A stretch of DNA of 64,000 nucleotides, from contig CANRFF010000001.1 of the NCBI GenBank assembly GCA_947629825.1, positions 1 to 64,000 on the forward strand, given 5' to 3'. Numbering within the stretch: position 1 is the first letter of the stretch; the number at the start of each line of letters is the position of its first letter. The notes beneath the pieces are model-generated. The model made no database searches, was not told the DNA's origin, and worked only from the letters and a program-made list of their open reading frames with translations. Below are positions 8,645-17,390 of the stretch, piece by piece. Source of the stretch: an uncultured Anaeroplasmataceae bacterium. GTDB lineage: Bacteria; Bacillota_I; Bacilli_A; Acholeplasmatales; Anaeroplasmataceae. The position numbers were made by a program, and so were the translations under genes.

Positions 8645-8670
8645 AAAAGAGGCAGAAATGCCTTTTTTTA
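8645..8670 (+). terminator. Intrinsic terminator
   Basis: A stem AGAGGCA/TGCCTTT (with one G-T pair, lengthened by A-T pairs) closes a GAAA tetraloop and is followed by a T-run. Confidence 0.8.
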
Positions 8671-8676
8671 TTTTAC

Positions 8677-8705
8677 TTGTCTAAAAAGTCGGATTATTGT
8701 ATAAT
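8677..8705 (+). promoter_or_regulatory. SigmaA promoter of the glycosyltransferase gene
   Basis: TTGTCT (8677-8682), 17 bases, TATAAT (8700-8705), with TG just before the -10. Confidence 0.8.
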
Positions 8706-8731
8706 AGGGAAAGAATGGAGAGTAGTATTTT

Positions 8732-9877
8732 ATGGTTATTACATTGATTGTCGATTCTTATGCCGATGCGACGAATGGAACAACGATGACATCGAGAAGA
8801 TTTGCGGAAACGTTGATGAAACACGGACATACGGTTCGGATTGCCGCATCAACCATTGATGAAAGTATTCCCGAAGAAAATCGGTTTGAACTGGGAATCC
8901 GGAAAACGCCGGTGTTATATCAGGTTTCCAAAACGCAAGGGTTCATTTTTGCCAAGCGGAATAAAAAGCAAATCAAAAAGGCGATTGAAGGAAGCGATGT
9001 GGTGCATTTTTTGTTTCCTTTCAAAGCCCAAAAATACGGCAAGAAAGTTTGCGATCGACTTCAGGTTCCTTCTACGGCGGCATTTCATCTGCAGCCGGAA
9101 AACATCACATCGACCATTCATCTGAATCGGTTTGACAGTGTCAATAATTTTATTTACCGGAAATTCCGAAAATTTTATAATCGGTTTTCCCATGTGCATT
9201 GTCCTTCCGAAATGATTAAAGGACAGTTGGAACAACACGGATACACTTCGAAACTTCATGTGATTTCCAATGGTGTTCCGGAGTTTTTCCAATCGAAACC
9301 GGTGGAAAAACCGGCCGAGTGGAAAGATAAGTATGTCATTTTAATGGTAGGAAGACTGTCTGTGGAAAAAAGACAAGATGTGATTATCGAGGCCATTCAA
9401 AAAAGCAAATACGAATCGCAAATTCAGTTGGTCTTGGCCGGTAAAGGTCCGTGGAAATCCCATTTGGAAACTTTGTCCGAAAAATTGACGAATCCTGTCG
9501 TTTTCGGAACGTATGATGTCAATCATCTGGTCAATATCATCAATTCCGCTGATTTGTATGTTCATTCTTCCGATGCCGAAATTGAGGCGATCAGTTGTAT
9601 CGAAGCTTTTTCCTGCGGATTGGTTCCGGTGATTTCCGACAGTGAAATTTGCGCAACGAAGCAATTTGCGTTGGATGAACGGAATTTATTCGTTCACGGA
9701 GATTCGGATTCGTTAAAAGAAAAAATCGAATATTGGATCGAACATCCCGAGGATAAACAAAAAAGAAGCGAAGAGTATATCGAATATGCGAAAAAATTCT
9801 CCATTGACCACTGTGTCAAAGAATTGGAAGAGGTTTTCGAAATGGCCATTTCCGAAACCAAAGAAAAACGAAATTGA
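8732..9877 (+). CDS. GT4-family glycosyltransferase
   Basis: 381 residues with the GT-B fold. The N-terminal domain opens with ITLIVDSYADATNGTTMTSR (acceptor side, glycine loop). The C-terminal donor domain has LMVGRLSVEKRQDVIIEAI near 205-225, LAGKGPW near 245, and the EX7E-type segment EAISCIEAFSCGLVPV near 290-305. The closest described relatives by pattern are Firmicute diacylglycerol glucosyltransferases and other UDP-sugar GT4 enzymes; a role in glycolipid or teichoic-type anchor synthesis is plausible but not proven. GGAGAG precedes the start; a terminator follows the stop. No cell-wall partner genes are adjacent. Confidence 0.85.
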   Translation: MVITLIVDSYADATNGTTMTSRRFAETLMKHGHTVRIAASTIDESIPEENRFELGIRKTPVLYQVSKTQGFIFAKRNKKQIKKAIEGSDVVHFLFPFKAQKYGKKVCDRLQVPSTAAFHLQPENITSTIHLNRFDSVNNFIYRKFRKFYNRFSHVHCPSEMIKGQLEQHGYTSKLHVISNGVPEFFQSKPVEKPAEWKDKYVILMVGRLSVEKRQDVIIEAIQKSKYESQIQLVLAGKGPWKSHLETLSEKLTNPVVFGTYDVNHLVNIINSADLYVHSSDAEIEAISCIEAFSCGLVPVISDSEICATKQFALDERNLFVHGDSDSLKEKIEYWIEHPEDKQKRSEEYIEYAKKFSIDHCVKELEEVFEMAISETKEKRN

Positions 9878-9909
9878 AGCGATGAAATATAAAAAGCATC
9901 GCTTTTTTT
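9877..9909 (+). terminator. Intrinsic terminator
   Basis: AAGCGATG (9877-9884) pairs with CATCGCTT (9897-9904) and a T-run follows directly. The stem begins at the last base of the glycosyltransferase stop codon. Confidence 0.85.
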
Positions 9910-9994
9910 CTTGGTAAGCCTTCCGTTTTCGAGCGTATTTTAGTACGTGGTATTTTTGCCAACAATCTTTAAAATGAAAATAGAGGTGTTGGCA

Positions 9995-10222
9995 TTGATA
10001 AAAGAAGAATTCAAAGTGAATTTAGTGGCCATCGGAAATACGATCCGCGAAAAAAGAGAAAGTATGGAACTGTCTCAGGAAGAGTTGGCTACGGATATCG
10101 GAATTGATCGGAAACATTTATCCGCAATCGAAAACGGAAAACAGAATATGACGCTGGATACCTTATTCAGAGTTTGTTCCGGATTGAAAATTTCACCGAT
10201 CGAACTGTTTAAAAATTTATAG
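9995..10222 (+). CDS. Xre-family helix-turn-helix regulator
   Basis: A single-domain DNA-binding protein of about 75 residues. The HTH_3 pattern is clear: IGNTIREKRESMELSQEELA (helices 1-2), GIDRKHLSAIENGKQN (recognition helix and turn), TLDTLFRVCSGLKISPIELF. The likely start is TTG 9995, 6-7 bases after AGAGGTG; an in-frame ATG at 9974 would add seven residues. TGG-TATTTT at 9948-9956 may be its promoter. Targets are unknown; the repeated decamer at 8095-8117 is a candidate site but that link is speculative. Confidence 0.8.
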   Translation: MIKEEFKVNLVAIGNTIREKRESMELSQEELATDIGIDRKHLSAIENGKQNMTLDTLFRVCSGLKISPIELFKNL

Positions 10223-10231
10223 AATCTCGGA

Positions 10232-10258
10232 AAGAACCATCCCAATGGTTCTTTTTTT
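10232..10258 (+). terminator. Intrinsic terminator after the Xre gene
   Basis: AAGAACCAT pairs with ATGGTTCTT around a 4-base loop and runs into seven Ts. The next promoter's -10 starts only 5 bases further on. Confidence 0.88.
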
Positions 10259-10259
10259 G

Positions 10260-10268
10260 TGGTATAAT
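10260..10268 (+). promoter_or_regulatory. Extended -10 promoter of flavoprotein operon
   Basis: TGG-TATAAT immediately after the preceding terminator. Any -35 would lie inside the terminator hairpin, so the TG extension is probably decisive. Confidence 0.7.
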
Positions 10269-10289
10269 GAAAAAAAGGAGTGGAGAAGA

Positions 10290-11384
10290 ATGAGTGTGGC
10301 AATCATCGGCGGGGGCGCTTGCGGGCTGGTCGTCGCCAATATTTTACAGAAAAACGGAATCGAATATACTCTTTTTGAAAAAGGTTCCGTCGGAAAAAAA
10401 ATATTGGCGAGCGGAAACGGAAAAGCCAATATCGCCAATATCCGTCTTACGAAAGAAGATTACCACGGTTCTTCTTTGGCGTACCGGATTGTTTGTAAAT
10501 ATCGTCCGAAATTGTTTTCTTTTTGGAAAAGCCTTTCTCTTCAGACCAAAGTCGATGAGGAAGGAAGAGTCTATCCGATCAGTGAATCTTCTTTGAGTGT
10601 GTTAACTTGTTTATGTCGGGAAAAATTGAATCTTTTGGAACATTGCGGAGTGGAACGAATTGATAAAAATGACGGAAAATATTGGATCAATCAGACATAC
10701 GGCCCTTTTGACGATGTGGTTTTTTCGATCGGCTCGGCGGCTTCTTTTGTTGAAGAAAAAAGAAAAAATTTTTATCAATGTTTACAGCCTTTCGATCTTG
10801 CATTTCATGAAATCAAACCGTCTTTGGTGGGGTTTCGTTGTAAGGGATCTTGGAAAGAACTTTTCGGCGTTCGCTGTAAATGCAGTGTGGCCTTATTTCA
10901 AAACAATCAAGAAATTCATCGGGAATACGGGGAAGTAATTTTCAAAAAAGACGGAATTTCCGGAATCTGCGTTTTGAATTGTTCTTCTTATTATGCTCAT
11001 TTGAACGATCCTTCGGATTGTTCTTTGATATTGGATTTTTTTCCGCAACAGGAACTTCATTTTACTTCTTATGAAGAATTGAACGGGTGGGTACATCCGA
11101 AATTGGCAACCTATCTGAAAAGATATCCGCTTGAAAAAATTCCTTATGTACTTCATCATTTTCGCTTGGAAATCACGGAAACTTACGGGCTGGAATTTGC
11201 TCAAGTTTCCTGCGGAGGCGTCAAAATCGACCAAGTCGATGAATATTTACGGTTGAAAAAAGATCCGCATCTTTATTTCGGCGGAGAAATCCTCGATGTC
11301 GATGGCGTCTGCGGAGGATATAATCTGATGTTTGCGTTTTGTTGCGGAATGTTGATTGGAGAAGCACTATGCAATACCAAGTAG
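10290..11384 (+). CDS. HI0933/BaiN-family flavoprotein (NAD(P)/FAD-dependent oxidoreductase)
   Basis: 364 residues. The N-terminal Rossmann motif is VAIIGGGACGLVVANIL, followed by an FAD-binding ELFEKG-like acidic turn (LFEKGSVGKKIL) and the family's SGNGKANIAN motif near 40. The C-terminus has the closing signature QVSCGGVKIDQ and GGEILDVDGVCGGYNLMFAF (about 308-355), where FAD ribityl contacts are made. The family has members reported in bile-acid reduction (BaiN), but most are uncharacterised; the substrate here is unknown. ATG 10290 follows GGAGTGGAG. It overlaps the next flavoprotein gene by 16 bases, so the two are translated together. Confidence 0.88.
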   Translation: MSVAIIGGGACGLVVANILQKNGIEYTLFEKGSVGKKILASGNGKANIANIRLTKEDYHGSSLAYRIVCKYRPKLFSFWKSLSLQTKVDEEGRVYPISESSLSVLTCLCREKLNLLEHCGVERIDKNDGKYWINQTYGPFDDVVFSIGSAASFVEEKRKNFYQCLQPFDLAFHEIKPSLVGFRCKGSWKELFGVRCKCSVALFQNNQEIHREYGEVIFKKDGISGICVLNCSSYYAHLNDPSDCSLILDFFPQQELHFTSYEELNGWVHPKLATYLKRYPLEKIPYVLHHFRLEITETYGLEFAQVSCGGVKIDQVDEYLRLKKDPHLYFGGEILDVDGVCGGYNLMFAFCCGMLIGEALCNTK

Positions 11385-12901
11385 AAGCGTTTCGGGTCGC
11401 CGCCGACGATCATCGTCCTTTGGAACTCATTATCGGGGAAAAACTCAAATTGCGTCGATTTTCTTATCGAATTTTGAATCATTCGATCGACGCCCGTAAA
11501 AAAGAGGCGGTTTGTCATCAGTATCGTTTGAAAATTGAGACCGAAGAGACGTTGAAAGGAAAAAATATTTCCGTTTATCAACCGGTTTCAGACGAGCTTT
11601 CCTATCCGACTTGGAAAGAAATTTCTCCGGTGGTGGTGGGATTTGGTCCTTCCGGAATGTTTGCGAGTCTGTATCTGGCAAGATGCGGAGCCAAACCGAT
11701 CATTTTGGAACGGGGATCGATGATAGAAGATCGAAAGAAACAGGTAGAAGAATTCATTCGTTTGAAAAAACTTCTTCCGAACAGCAATGTTCAATTCGGA
11801 GAAGGCGGAGCGGGAACTTTTTCCGACGGGAAACTGACGACGAATTTAAAAGATCCGTTGATACGCTTCATTTTAAAAGAATTTGTCCGGTTTGGAGCCA
11901 AAGAAGATATTTTATATGAATCGATGCCTCATATCGGGACGGATTATTTGGTTTCCGTGGTGGCAAATATGCGAAAAGAAATCATTCGATTGGGCGGGAC
12001 CTTTTATTTTGAGACGACTTTTCAAGAGGCGGTTTTAAAAGATTCCATGTTGGAAGTCATGACGGCAGACGGAAAGATTTTTCATACCCGCCATTTATTG
12101 TTGGGAATCGGACATTCCGCTCGGGATACCTATCGGAATTTGTACCGAAAAATGCATCTGCAGATGGAACAAAAGTCTTTTTCCATGGGCGTCCGTATCG
12201 AACATTTGGCCCGAAAAATCAACGAAAGCCAGTATGGACGTTTTGCGAAGGATTTACCTGTGGCATACTATAAACTGGCCACTCATACGATCGATCGGGG
12301 GATTTATACGTTTTGTATGTGTCCCGGCGGGTATGTTTTGGCCAGTGCTTCCGAAGAAAATCGGATTGTGACCAACGGAATGAGTTATCAAGCCAGAGAC
12401 GGTCAAAATTCCAATAGTGCCGTTTTGGTGGAAGTCCGTCCGCAAGATTACGACTGCGGAGATGTTTTGGACGGAGTTTGTTTTCAGGAAGAATATGAAA
12501 AAAAGGCGTATGCCATCGCCAACGATGGTCGGGCTCCGGCCAATTTGGTAAAAGAATTTCTCGAGGATCGGCTGGCGACTCGGTTCAGAAGCGTATCACC
12601 GACATATCCTCACGGCGTTTGTTTTGCCGATCTTGCCCGATGTCTTCCGTCTTTTGTGGTTGATTCTTTGAAAACGGGAATTTTGGAATTTGATAAAAAA
12701 CTTCATGGATTTGCGGATCCCGATGCGGTTTTGATCGGTATCGAAAGCCGTACTTCTTCGCCGGTTCGGATCCTCAGAGACGAAAACCGGATGGCCAGTA
12801 TGGAAGGAGTTTATCCGATCGGTGAAGGAGCGGGATATGCGGGAGGAATCGTTTCTTCGGCGCTGGACGGTTTGAAAACCGCAATCAAGATCGCAAAGTG
12901 A
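11369..12901 (+). CDS. Uncharacterised FAD-dependent dehydrogenase (COG2509-type)
   Basis: 510 residues. Residues 1-80 form the small N-terminal domain typical of this family (FSYRILNHSIDARKK, a basic alpha/beta module). It is followed by the FAD site VVVGFGPSGMFASLYLARCG and an acidic strand end (IILERG), NVQFGEGGAGTFSDGKLTT, SMGVRIEH near 285, and a C-terminal YPIGEGAGYAGGIVSSALDGL. These are hallmarks of the widely conserved COG2509 flavoproteins. The reaction is unknown. It directly follows another flavoprotein with overlapping frames, a pairing that suggests a shared redox pathway. A UUCG-loop terminator ends the operon. Confidence 0.88.
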   Translation: MQYQVEAFRVAADDHRPLELIIGEKLKLRRFSYRILNHSIDARKKEAVCHQYRLKIETEETLKGKNISVYQPVSDELSYPTWKEISPVVVGFGPSGMFASLYLARCGAKPIILERGSMIEDRKKQVEEFIRLKKLLPNSNVQFGEGGAGTFSDGKLTTNLKDPLIRFILKEFVRFGAKEDILYESMPHIGTDYLVSVVANMRKEIIRLGGTFYFETTFQEAVLKDSMLEVMTADGKIFHTRHLLLGIGHSARDTYRNLYRKMHLQMEQKSFSMGVRIEHLARKINESQYGRFAKDLPVAYYKLATHTIDRGIYTFCMCPGGYVLASASEENRIVTNGMSYQARDGQNSNSAVLVEVRPQDYDCGDVLDGVCFQEEYEKKAYAIANDGRAPANLVKEFLEDRLATRFRSVSPTYPHGVCFADLARCLPSFVVDSLKTGILEFDKKLHGFADPDAVLIGIESRTSSPVRILRDENRMASMEGVYPIGEGAGYAGGIVSSALDGLKTAIKIAK

Positions 12902-12908
12902 ATTTCGG

Positions 12909-12935
12909 AAGAAAGACTTCGGTCTTTCTTTTTGT
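12909..12935 (+). terminator. Intrinsic terminator with UUCG tetraloop
   Basis: AAGAAAGAC (12909-12917), loop TTCG, GTCTTTCTT (12922-12930), then Ts. Confidence 0.9.
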
Positions 12936-13012
12936 TTTCGACAAATTTTCTTTAACATATATTCAAATCGAAGGTTTTATTATATAATAATAAGTAATTC
13001 GGAAGTGATGGT

Positions 13013-13666
13013 ATGTTTTCCTCTTATGCGGAAATGAAAAAATGGTTATCCCAATTGAATCAAAGACCGAGACTGTTGTTGCATAGTTGTTGTGCACCTT
13101 GTTCGTCGCATACCATTTTGTTTTTACATCGCTATTTTGATGTGACCGTCTATTATTCCAACGACAACTTATTTCCATTATCGGAATTTCAAAAACGTTT
13201 GGAAGAACAGAAAAGGTTGATTCGCCTTTTGAACCTCGATATTCCCGTTTTGGAAGACGGGTGGAATTCCGAAGATTACGAACAGGCGGTTTTGGGAGTG
13301 GAACATCTCGGGGAAAAAAGTATCCGCTGTTATCGCTGTTATGAATTGCGTCTGCGGAAAACGGCACTGAAAGCCAAAGAATCGAAATTCGATTTCTTTA
13401 CGACGACATTGTCGATTTCTCCGCACAAAAACAGTGTATGGATCAATGAAATCGGAAAAGAACTGGAAAAAGAGACGGGCGTTTCTTTCTTATATTCGGA
13501 TTTCAAAAAAGAAGACGGATTTCACCATTCCGTCGAACTTTCGAAACAATATCGTTTATACAGACAAAACTACTGTGGTTGTCAATACTCTTATGCAGAA
13601 AGCAGGCAAAAAAATGGAACGAACGAAAAAAACGAAAATATTACGACTGAAAGTAGATCCGAATAA
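13013..13666 (+). CDS. queH: Epoxyqueuosine reductase QueH
   Basis: Reduces epoxyqueuosine to queuosine in tRNA wobble positions, the last step of queuosine synthesis, as a non-homologous replacement for QueG. 217 residues. The family cysteines are all visible: vicinal CC plus a third Cys in LLHSCCAPCSSH near 25-32, CYRCYELRL near 106-114, and NYCGCQYS near 190-197. The TTTLSISPHKN motif near 130 is also typical. These ligate an iron-sulfur cluster and a second metal in the known structure. A TATAAT at 12983-12988 may be the promoter. The following phosphoesterase gene starts inside its 3' end. Confidence 0.92.
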   Translation: MFSSYAEMKKWLSQLNQRPRLLLHSCCAPCSSHTILFLHRYFDVTVYYSNDNLFPLSEFQKRLEEQKRLIRLLNLDIPVLEDGWNSEDYEQAVLGVEHLGEKSIRCYRCYELRLRKTALKAKESKFDFFTTTLSISPHKNSVWINEIGKELEKETGVSFLYSDFKKEDGFHHSVELSKQYRLYRQNYCGCQYSYAESRQKNGTNEKNENITTESRSE

Positions 13667-14750
13667 AAGATTGTTGTTTATGAGTGATATTCACGGCGAT
13701 ATTCGTCTTTTTCAGGAAGCTTTGAAAAAGGTGGAATTTTCGTCTTCGGATATTCTGTTTGTGATCGGTGATATGATTGAAAAAGGAGATGCTTCGGACA
13801 ATTTGAAAATGCTGAGGTATGTTCTGGAGTTGTCCAAACAAGACAATATTTATTTTATGGCAGGCAATTGCGATGAAATTTTCCGATTCATTTTGCCTCC
13901 TTTGGATCATCAAAAATTTTTGTATTACGCTTTGGAACGAAAAAAATCGGTCATCAATGATCTGGCAGAGGAAATGAATTGGCCGTTGAGCGAACAGATG
14001 GATGTGGACGCATTCGTATCGGAACTACAGAAAAGGTATCCGGAATTTTACGAATATACGGATCGGCTGAATGATGTGATTTTTGTCAATGATCAGTTGG
14101 TATTGGTTCACGGAGGGATTTTGGATATCAAAAACATTTCCAAAAATGCGATTGATTTATTGAAATTCGATCGTTTTGCGGAAATTTCCGGCCCTCAACC
14201 GAAATTGATGATTGTCGGGCATTATCCGACAAGAAATTATCGTTCGGAAACTCCGAATGTGGATCCGATTTTCGATTTCAGAAAAAGGATTATATCCATT
14301 GACGGCGGAAACAACATTGTCAAAGGGGGTCAGATCAATGTTGTGATTTTGGAAAGTTTATCCACGATGAAGTTTTCTTTTCAGGCGGTGGATCATTATC
14401 GGAAATATCAGATTCAAGAAGATGTCACTTATACGGAACCGCTTAAAAAATTCAATATCCAATTCGGTCACAACGAAGTGGAAATCATCAACAAAGATCT
14501 GGATTTTTATTATATCCGTCTGGTAGATACGCAAGATGCCATGTGGGTACACAATTCTTTTGTGTATTCGTATGAAGGGAAAAACTATTGTTATGACGGA
14601 TCCAATTGTTTTATCAGTTTGAAAAAAGGAGATATCATTTCGGTTATCAAAATCGCTCGGCCTTACAGTTTGGTAAAATTTCAGGGAACGATCGGTTTAA
14701 TCGAAACGAAGTATATAGATGAAGACTTTATATCCCATTTCGAAGCATAA
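13614..14750 (+). CDS. Calcineurin-like metallophosphoesterase with C-terminal extension
   Basis: About 378 residues. The catalytic domain, residues 15-235, shows the ligand order D-x-H (FMSDIHGD), GD (FVIGDMIEKGD), GNCDE, VHGGIL and GHYPT. That arrangement resembles PPP-type or ApaH-like phosphatases more than YfcE. Residues about 245-375 form an additional beta-rich region with no family I recognise. The start is ATG 13614, inside queH (53-base overlap); an upstream in-frame ATG at 13434 would overlap queH far too much. The pseudouridine synthase gene overlaps its end in turn, so queH, this gene and rluA form one translationally coupled set, two of them acting on RNA modification. Confidence 0.78.
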   Translation: MERTKKTKILRLKVDPNKRLLFMSDIHGDIRLFQEALKKVEFSSSDILFVIGDMIEKGDASDNLKMLRYVLELSKQDNIYFMAGNCDEIFRFILPPLDHQKFLYYALERKKSVINDLAEEMNWPLSEQMDVDAFVSELQKRYPEFYEYTDRLNDVIFVNDQLVLVHGGILDIKNISKNAIDLLKFDRFAEISGPQPKLMIVGHYPTRNYRSETPNVDPIFDFRKRIISIDGGNNIVKGGQINVVILESLSTMKFSFQAVDHYRKYQIQEDVTYTEPLKKFNIQFGHNEVEIINKDLDFYYIRLVDTQDAMWVHNSFVYSYEGKNYCYDGSNCFISLKKGDIISVIKIARPYSLVKFQGTIGLIETKYIDEDFISHFEA

Positions 14751-15594
14751 AAAGGGATTGACGGTTTTACAGTTTTTACAATCTTTTTCTTTGGGGAAGT
14801 CCAAAATAGAAAAGTTATTTCAAAATCGTCAGATATATATAAACGAAAAGGTTGCTTCCAAAGAAACGCTTGTTGAAGAAAACGACGTTTTGGCCATTGA
14901 AACATTCGCACATCGGGATTTCATCGAAGACGATGAGGATGTGGATGTCTTATATGAAGATGATTATCTGTTGATTGTCAATAAACCGGCGGGAATTTTG
15001 GTTCATCCGGACGACAAATCGAAGCAAAACACCATGTGTAATCGCATCAGTCGTCACTATCAATTAAACGGATATGACGGTCCGATCCGGTTTGTTCATC
15101 GGTTGGACTTTGATACCAGCGGCGTTTTGATTTTTGCGAAAGATCCGCTGACCGAATCGGCTCTGAACCGGATGATTTTCGAACATCGTTTGCAAAGAAC
15201 TTATCTTTGTTTGGCCGAAGGGACTTTTTCTGTGAAAAAGGGAACAATTTGCCAGCCGATCGGCAAGGATCGTCATCAGAACCGAAGAAGAGTATCCAAA
15301 ACGGGAGAGCCGGCAACGACGCATTATGAAGTCATTGGCAAACAGGATCGATACAGTTTGGTAAAAGTTCGTCTGGAAACCGGAAGAACTCATCAGATCC
15401 GGGTTCATTTTTCATGGATGGGTCATCCGTTGGTCGGTGATGTTTTATACGGATCTAAGATCAAGGCTCCTCGTGTGATGCTTCATTCGTATGAGGTTCG
15501 TCTGATTCATCCGATGACGCAAAAAAATATTTGCGTTTGGGCACCGTTGCCACCGGAGATGCGACACTATTTGAAAGGAGAGAAATTTTTATGA
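14719..15594 (+). CDS. RluA-family pseudouridine synthase with S4 domain
   Basis: Isomerises uridine to pseudouridine in rRNA or tRNA. 291 residues: an S4-like RNA-binding N-terminus (about 12-70, LTVLQFLQSF...IYINEKVASKETLV), then the RluA catalytic domain. The catalytic aspartate is in HRLDFDTSG near 130, the second motif is YLCLAEG near 158, and RTHQIRVHFSWMGHPLVGD near 223-240 completes the family signature. The exact target cannot be told from sequence. It overlaps the phosphoesterase by 32 bases and touches the ABC transporter gene by an ATGA overlap. Confidence 0.9.
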   Translation: MKTLYPISKHKKGLTVLQFLQSFSLGKSKIEKLFQNRQIYINEKVASKETLVEENDVLAIETFAHRDFIEDDEDVDVLYEDDYLLIVNKPAGILVHPDDKSKQNTMCNRISRHYQLNGYDGPIRFVHRLDFDTSGVLIFAKDPLTESALNRMIFEHRLQRTYLCLAEGTFSVKKGTICQPIGKDRHQNRRRVSKTGEPATTHYEVIGKQDRYSLVKVRLETGRTHQIRVHFSWMGHPLVGDVLYGSKIKAPRVMLHSYEVRLIHPMTQKNICVWAPLPPEMRHYLKGEKFL

Positions 15595-17390
15595 TTTTCG
15601 GCAAAAAAATCAACCGGTATTATTGGAAATATTTTCTCTTTTTTTTGTTTGGTGTTTTGGCGTTGTTGGTGGTCAATTGGTTTCAGTTGGAAATTCCCAA
15701 AATTTGCGGTCAGATCTTAGACGGAATCAGTGACAGTGCCCGTCAGGATTCGGATTCTCTTTTCAATCATCCGGAACGGATTCGGTCGCTGATGATTTAT
15801 TTGGGAATGATTGCGGTGATTATGTTTGCCGGAAGATTTACATGGAGATATTGTATTTTCGGTGTGGCGGCCCGGATTGAAGCAGACATTCGGGATGAGA
15901 TGTTTTTACATTCGGAACGATTGTCGAACGCTTATTACAAACAACATAAAACCGGTGCGTTGATGGCGTTGTTTACCAATGATCTGCAGGTTTTGAAACA
16001 GTCGTTCGGTATGGGAACGGTGATGATTATCGATGTGATTTTTTTGGGCGGTTTTGCGTTATACCGAATGTTTGCGTGTAATTGGATTTTGACGTGTTTC
16101 AGTTTGATTCCGATGATTTTAATTGCCGTTTTATCGGTTCTCTTGGGAAAAATACTGAAAGAAAAATTCCGTCAAAGACAGGAAGCCTATGAACAACTCA
16201 GTGATTTTACTCAGGAAAATTTCAGCGGAATTGCGGTCATCAAAGCCTTTGTCAAAGAAATTTTCGAAATTCGTCACTTTGATAAAATCAACGAATTGAA
16301 CAAAGAAAAAACATTGAACCATGTTCGCTATTCCACGATTTTGAATGTGTTGTTGAATGCGATTCTTTCGACGATTATCGCATTACTGATCGGCGGTGGG
16401 GCGTATTTTTGCATTCACGGATTTATGGGGAAAGAATTTACCGTTGGAAAATTGTGGGAATTCGTCGGATATTTCGATGCGGTGATCTGGCCGTTTATGG
16501 CGATTGCCCAATGGATCAATTTACGTTCTCAAGCCGGTGCTTCTTTGGGAAGAATCAATGCTTTTCTGGATGAAAAAATCGATATCGAAGATCGGGAAAC
16601 GGAAGCTATTGATACGATTTTGGGGAAAATCGAATTTCGTCATCTGAATTTCCGATATCCGGACGGATCCGATAATGTTCTTTCGGATATTTCTTTTACG
16701 ATTTTTCCCGGAGAAATGGTGGGGATTATCGGAAAAACCGGTTGCGGGAAGACGACGGTTGTCGATCTGTTGTTGAGAACATACAATTTGGAAGAAGGAC
16801 AACTGTGGATCGATGACAAAGATATCATGCATTTGCCGTATCGGAAAGTGCGGGATTCGATCGGGTATGTTCCGCAGGATAATTTTTTATTCAGTGATAC
16901 GATTGCCAATAACATTGCGTTTGCTTACGATTCGATGGAAGAAGAAAAGATCGAATTGGCGGCCAGATGGGCAGATGTTGCGAGCAATATCGAAGAGTTT
17001 ACCGAAAAATATCAGACGATTTTGGGAGAACGCGGTGTCACTTTGTCGGGGGGACAAAAACAAAGAGTTTCGATTGCCCGGGCATTGATCAAAAATCCGA
17101 GTATATTGATTTTCGATGACTCGGTATCGGCGGTGGATACCAAAACCGAAGAAACCATTTTACACAATCTACGGCAAATTCGTCAAGGGAAGACGACGAT
17201 TTTGATTGCACACCGGATTTCAACGGTGGAAACACTGGATAAAATCATCGTGATGGATGAAGGAAAAATCATTGCCGTCGGTTCGCATGAGACGCTTTTG
17301 ACCGAATGTCCGATGTATCGGGAAATGGTTCGCCTTCAGTCTTTGGAAAAAGCTGTGAACGGAGGGGACGAAAATGAAGAAATTCGATGA
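15591..17390 (+). CDS. ABC exporter half-transporter, degenerate-site partner
   Basis: 599 residues: six predicted transmembrane helices in about 1-320, then a nucleotide-binding domain. Walker A GKTGCGKTT (about 380), signature LSGGQKQR (about 484) and Walker B ILIFDDSVSAVD (about 504) are present. The usual catalytic glutamate after Walker B is aspartate, while the signature is canonical. This is the hallmark of the non-hydrolysing site in heterodimeric exporters of the BmrC/BmrD or TM287/288 type. Its partner is the overlapping next gene, which has the complementary pattern. Substrate unknown: drugs, lipids or peptides are possible. AAAGGAG precedes ATG 15591. Confidence 0.9.
   Translation: MIFGKKINRYYWKYFLFFLFGVLALLVVNWFQLEIPKICGQILDGISDSARQDSDSLFNHPERIRSLMIYLGMIAVIMFAGRFTWRYCIFGVAARIEADIRDEMFLHSERLSNAYYKQHKTGALMALFTNDLQVLKQSFGMGTVMIIDVIFLGGFALYRMFACNWILTCFSLIPMILIAVLSVLLGKILKEKFRQRQEAYEQLSDFTQENFSGIAVIKAFVKEIFEIRHFDKINELNKEKTLNHVRYSTILNVLLNAILSTIIALLIGGGAYFCIHGFMGKEFTVGKLWEFVGYFDAVIWPFMAIAQWINLRSQAGASLGRINAFLDEKIDIEDRETEAIDTILGKIEFRHLNFRYPDGSDNVLSDISFTIFPGEMVGIIGKTGCGKTTVVDLLLRTYNLEEGQLWIDDKDIMHLPYRKVRDSIGYVPQDNFLFSDTIANNIAFAYDSMEEEKIELAARWADVASNIEEFTEKYQTILGERGVTLSGGQKQRVSIARALIKNPSILIFDDSVSAVDTKTEETILHNLRQIRQGKTTILIAHRISTVETLDKIIVMDEGKIIAVGSHETLLTECPMYREMVRLQSLEKAVNGGDENEEIR

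Noticed and set aside
13434-13613. Longer phosphoesterase starting at 13434
   Set aside because: This would overlap queH by more than 200 bases; the conserved domain begins after 13614.
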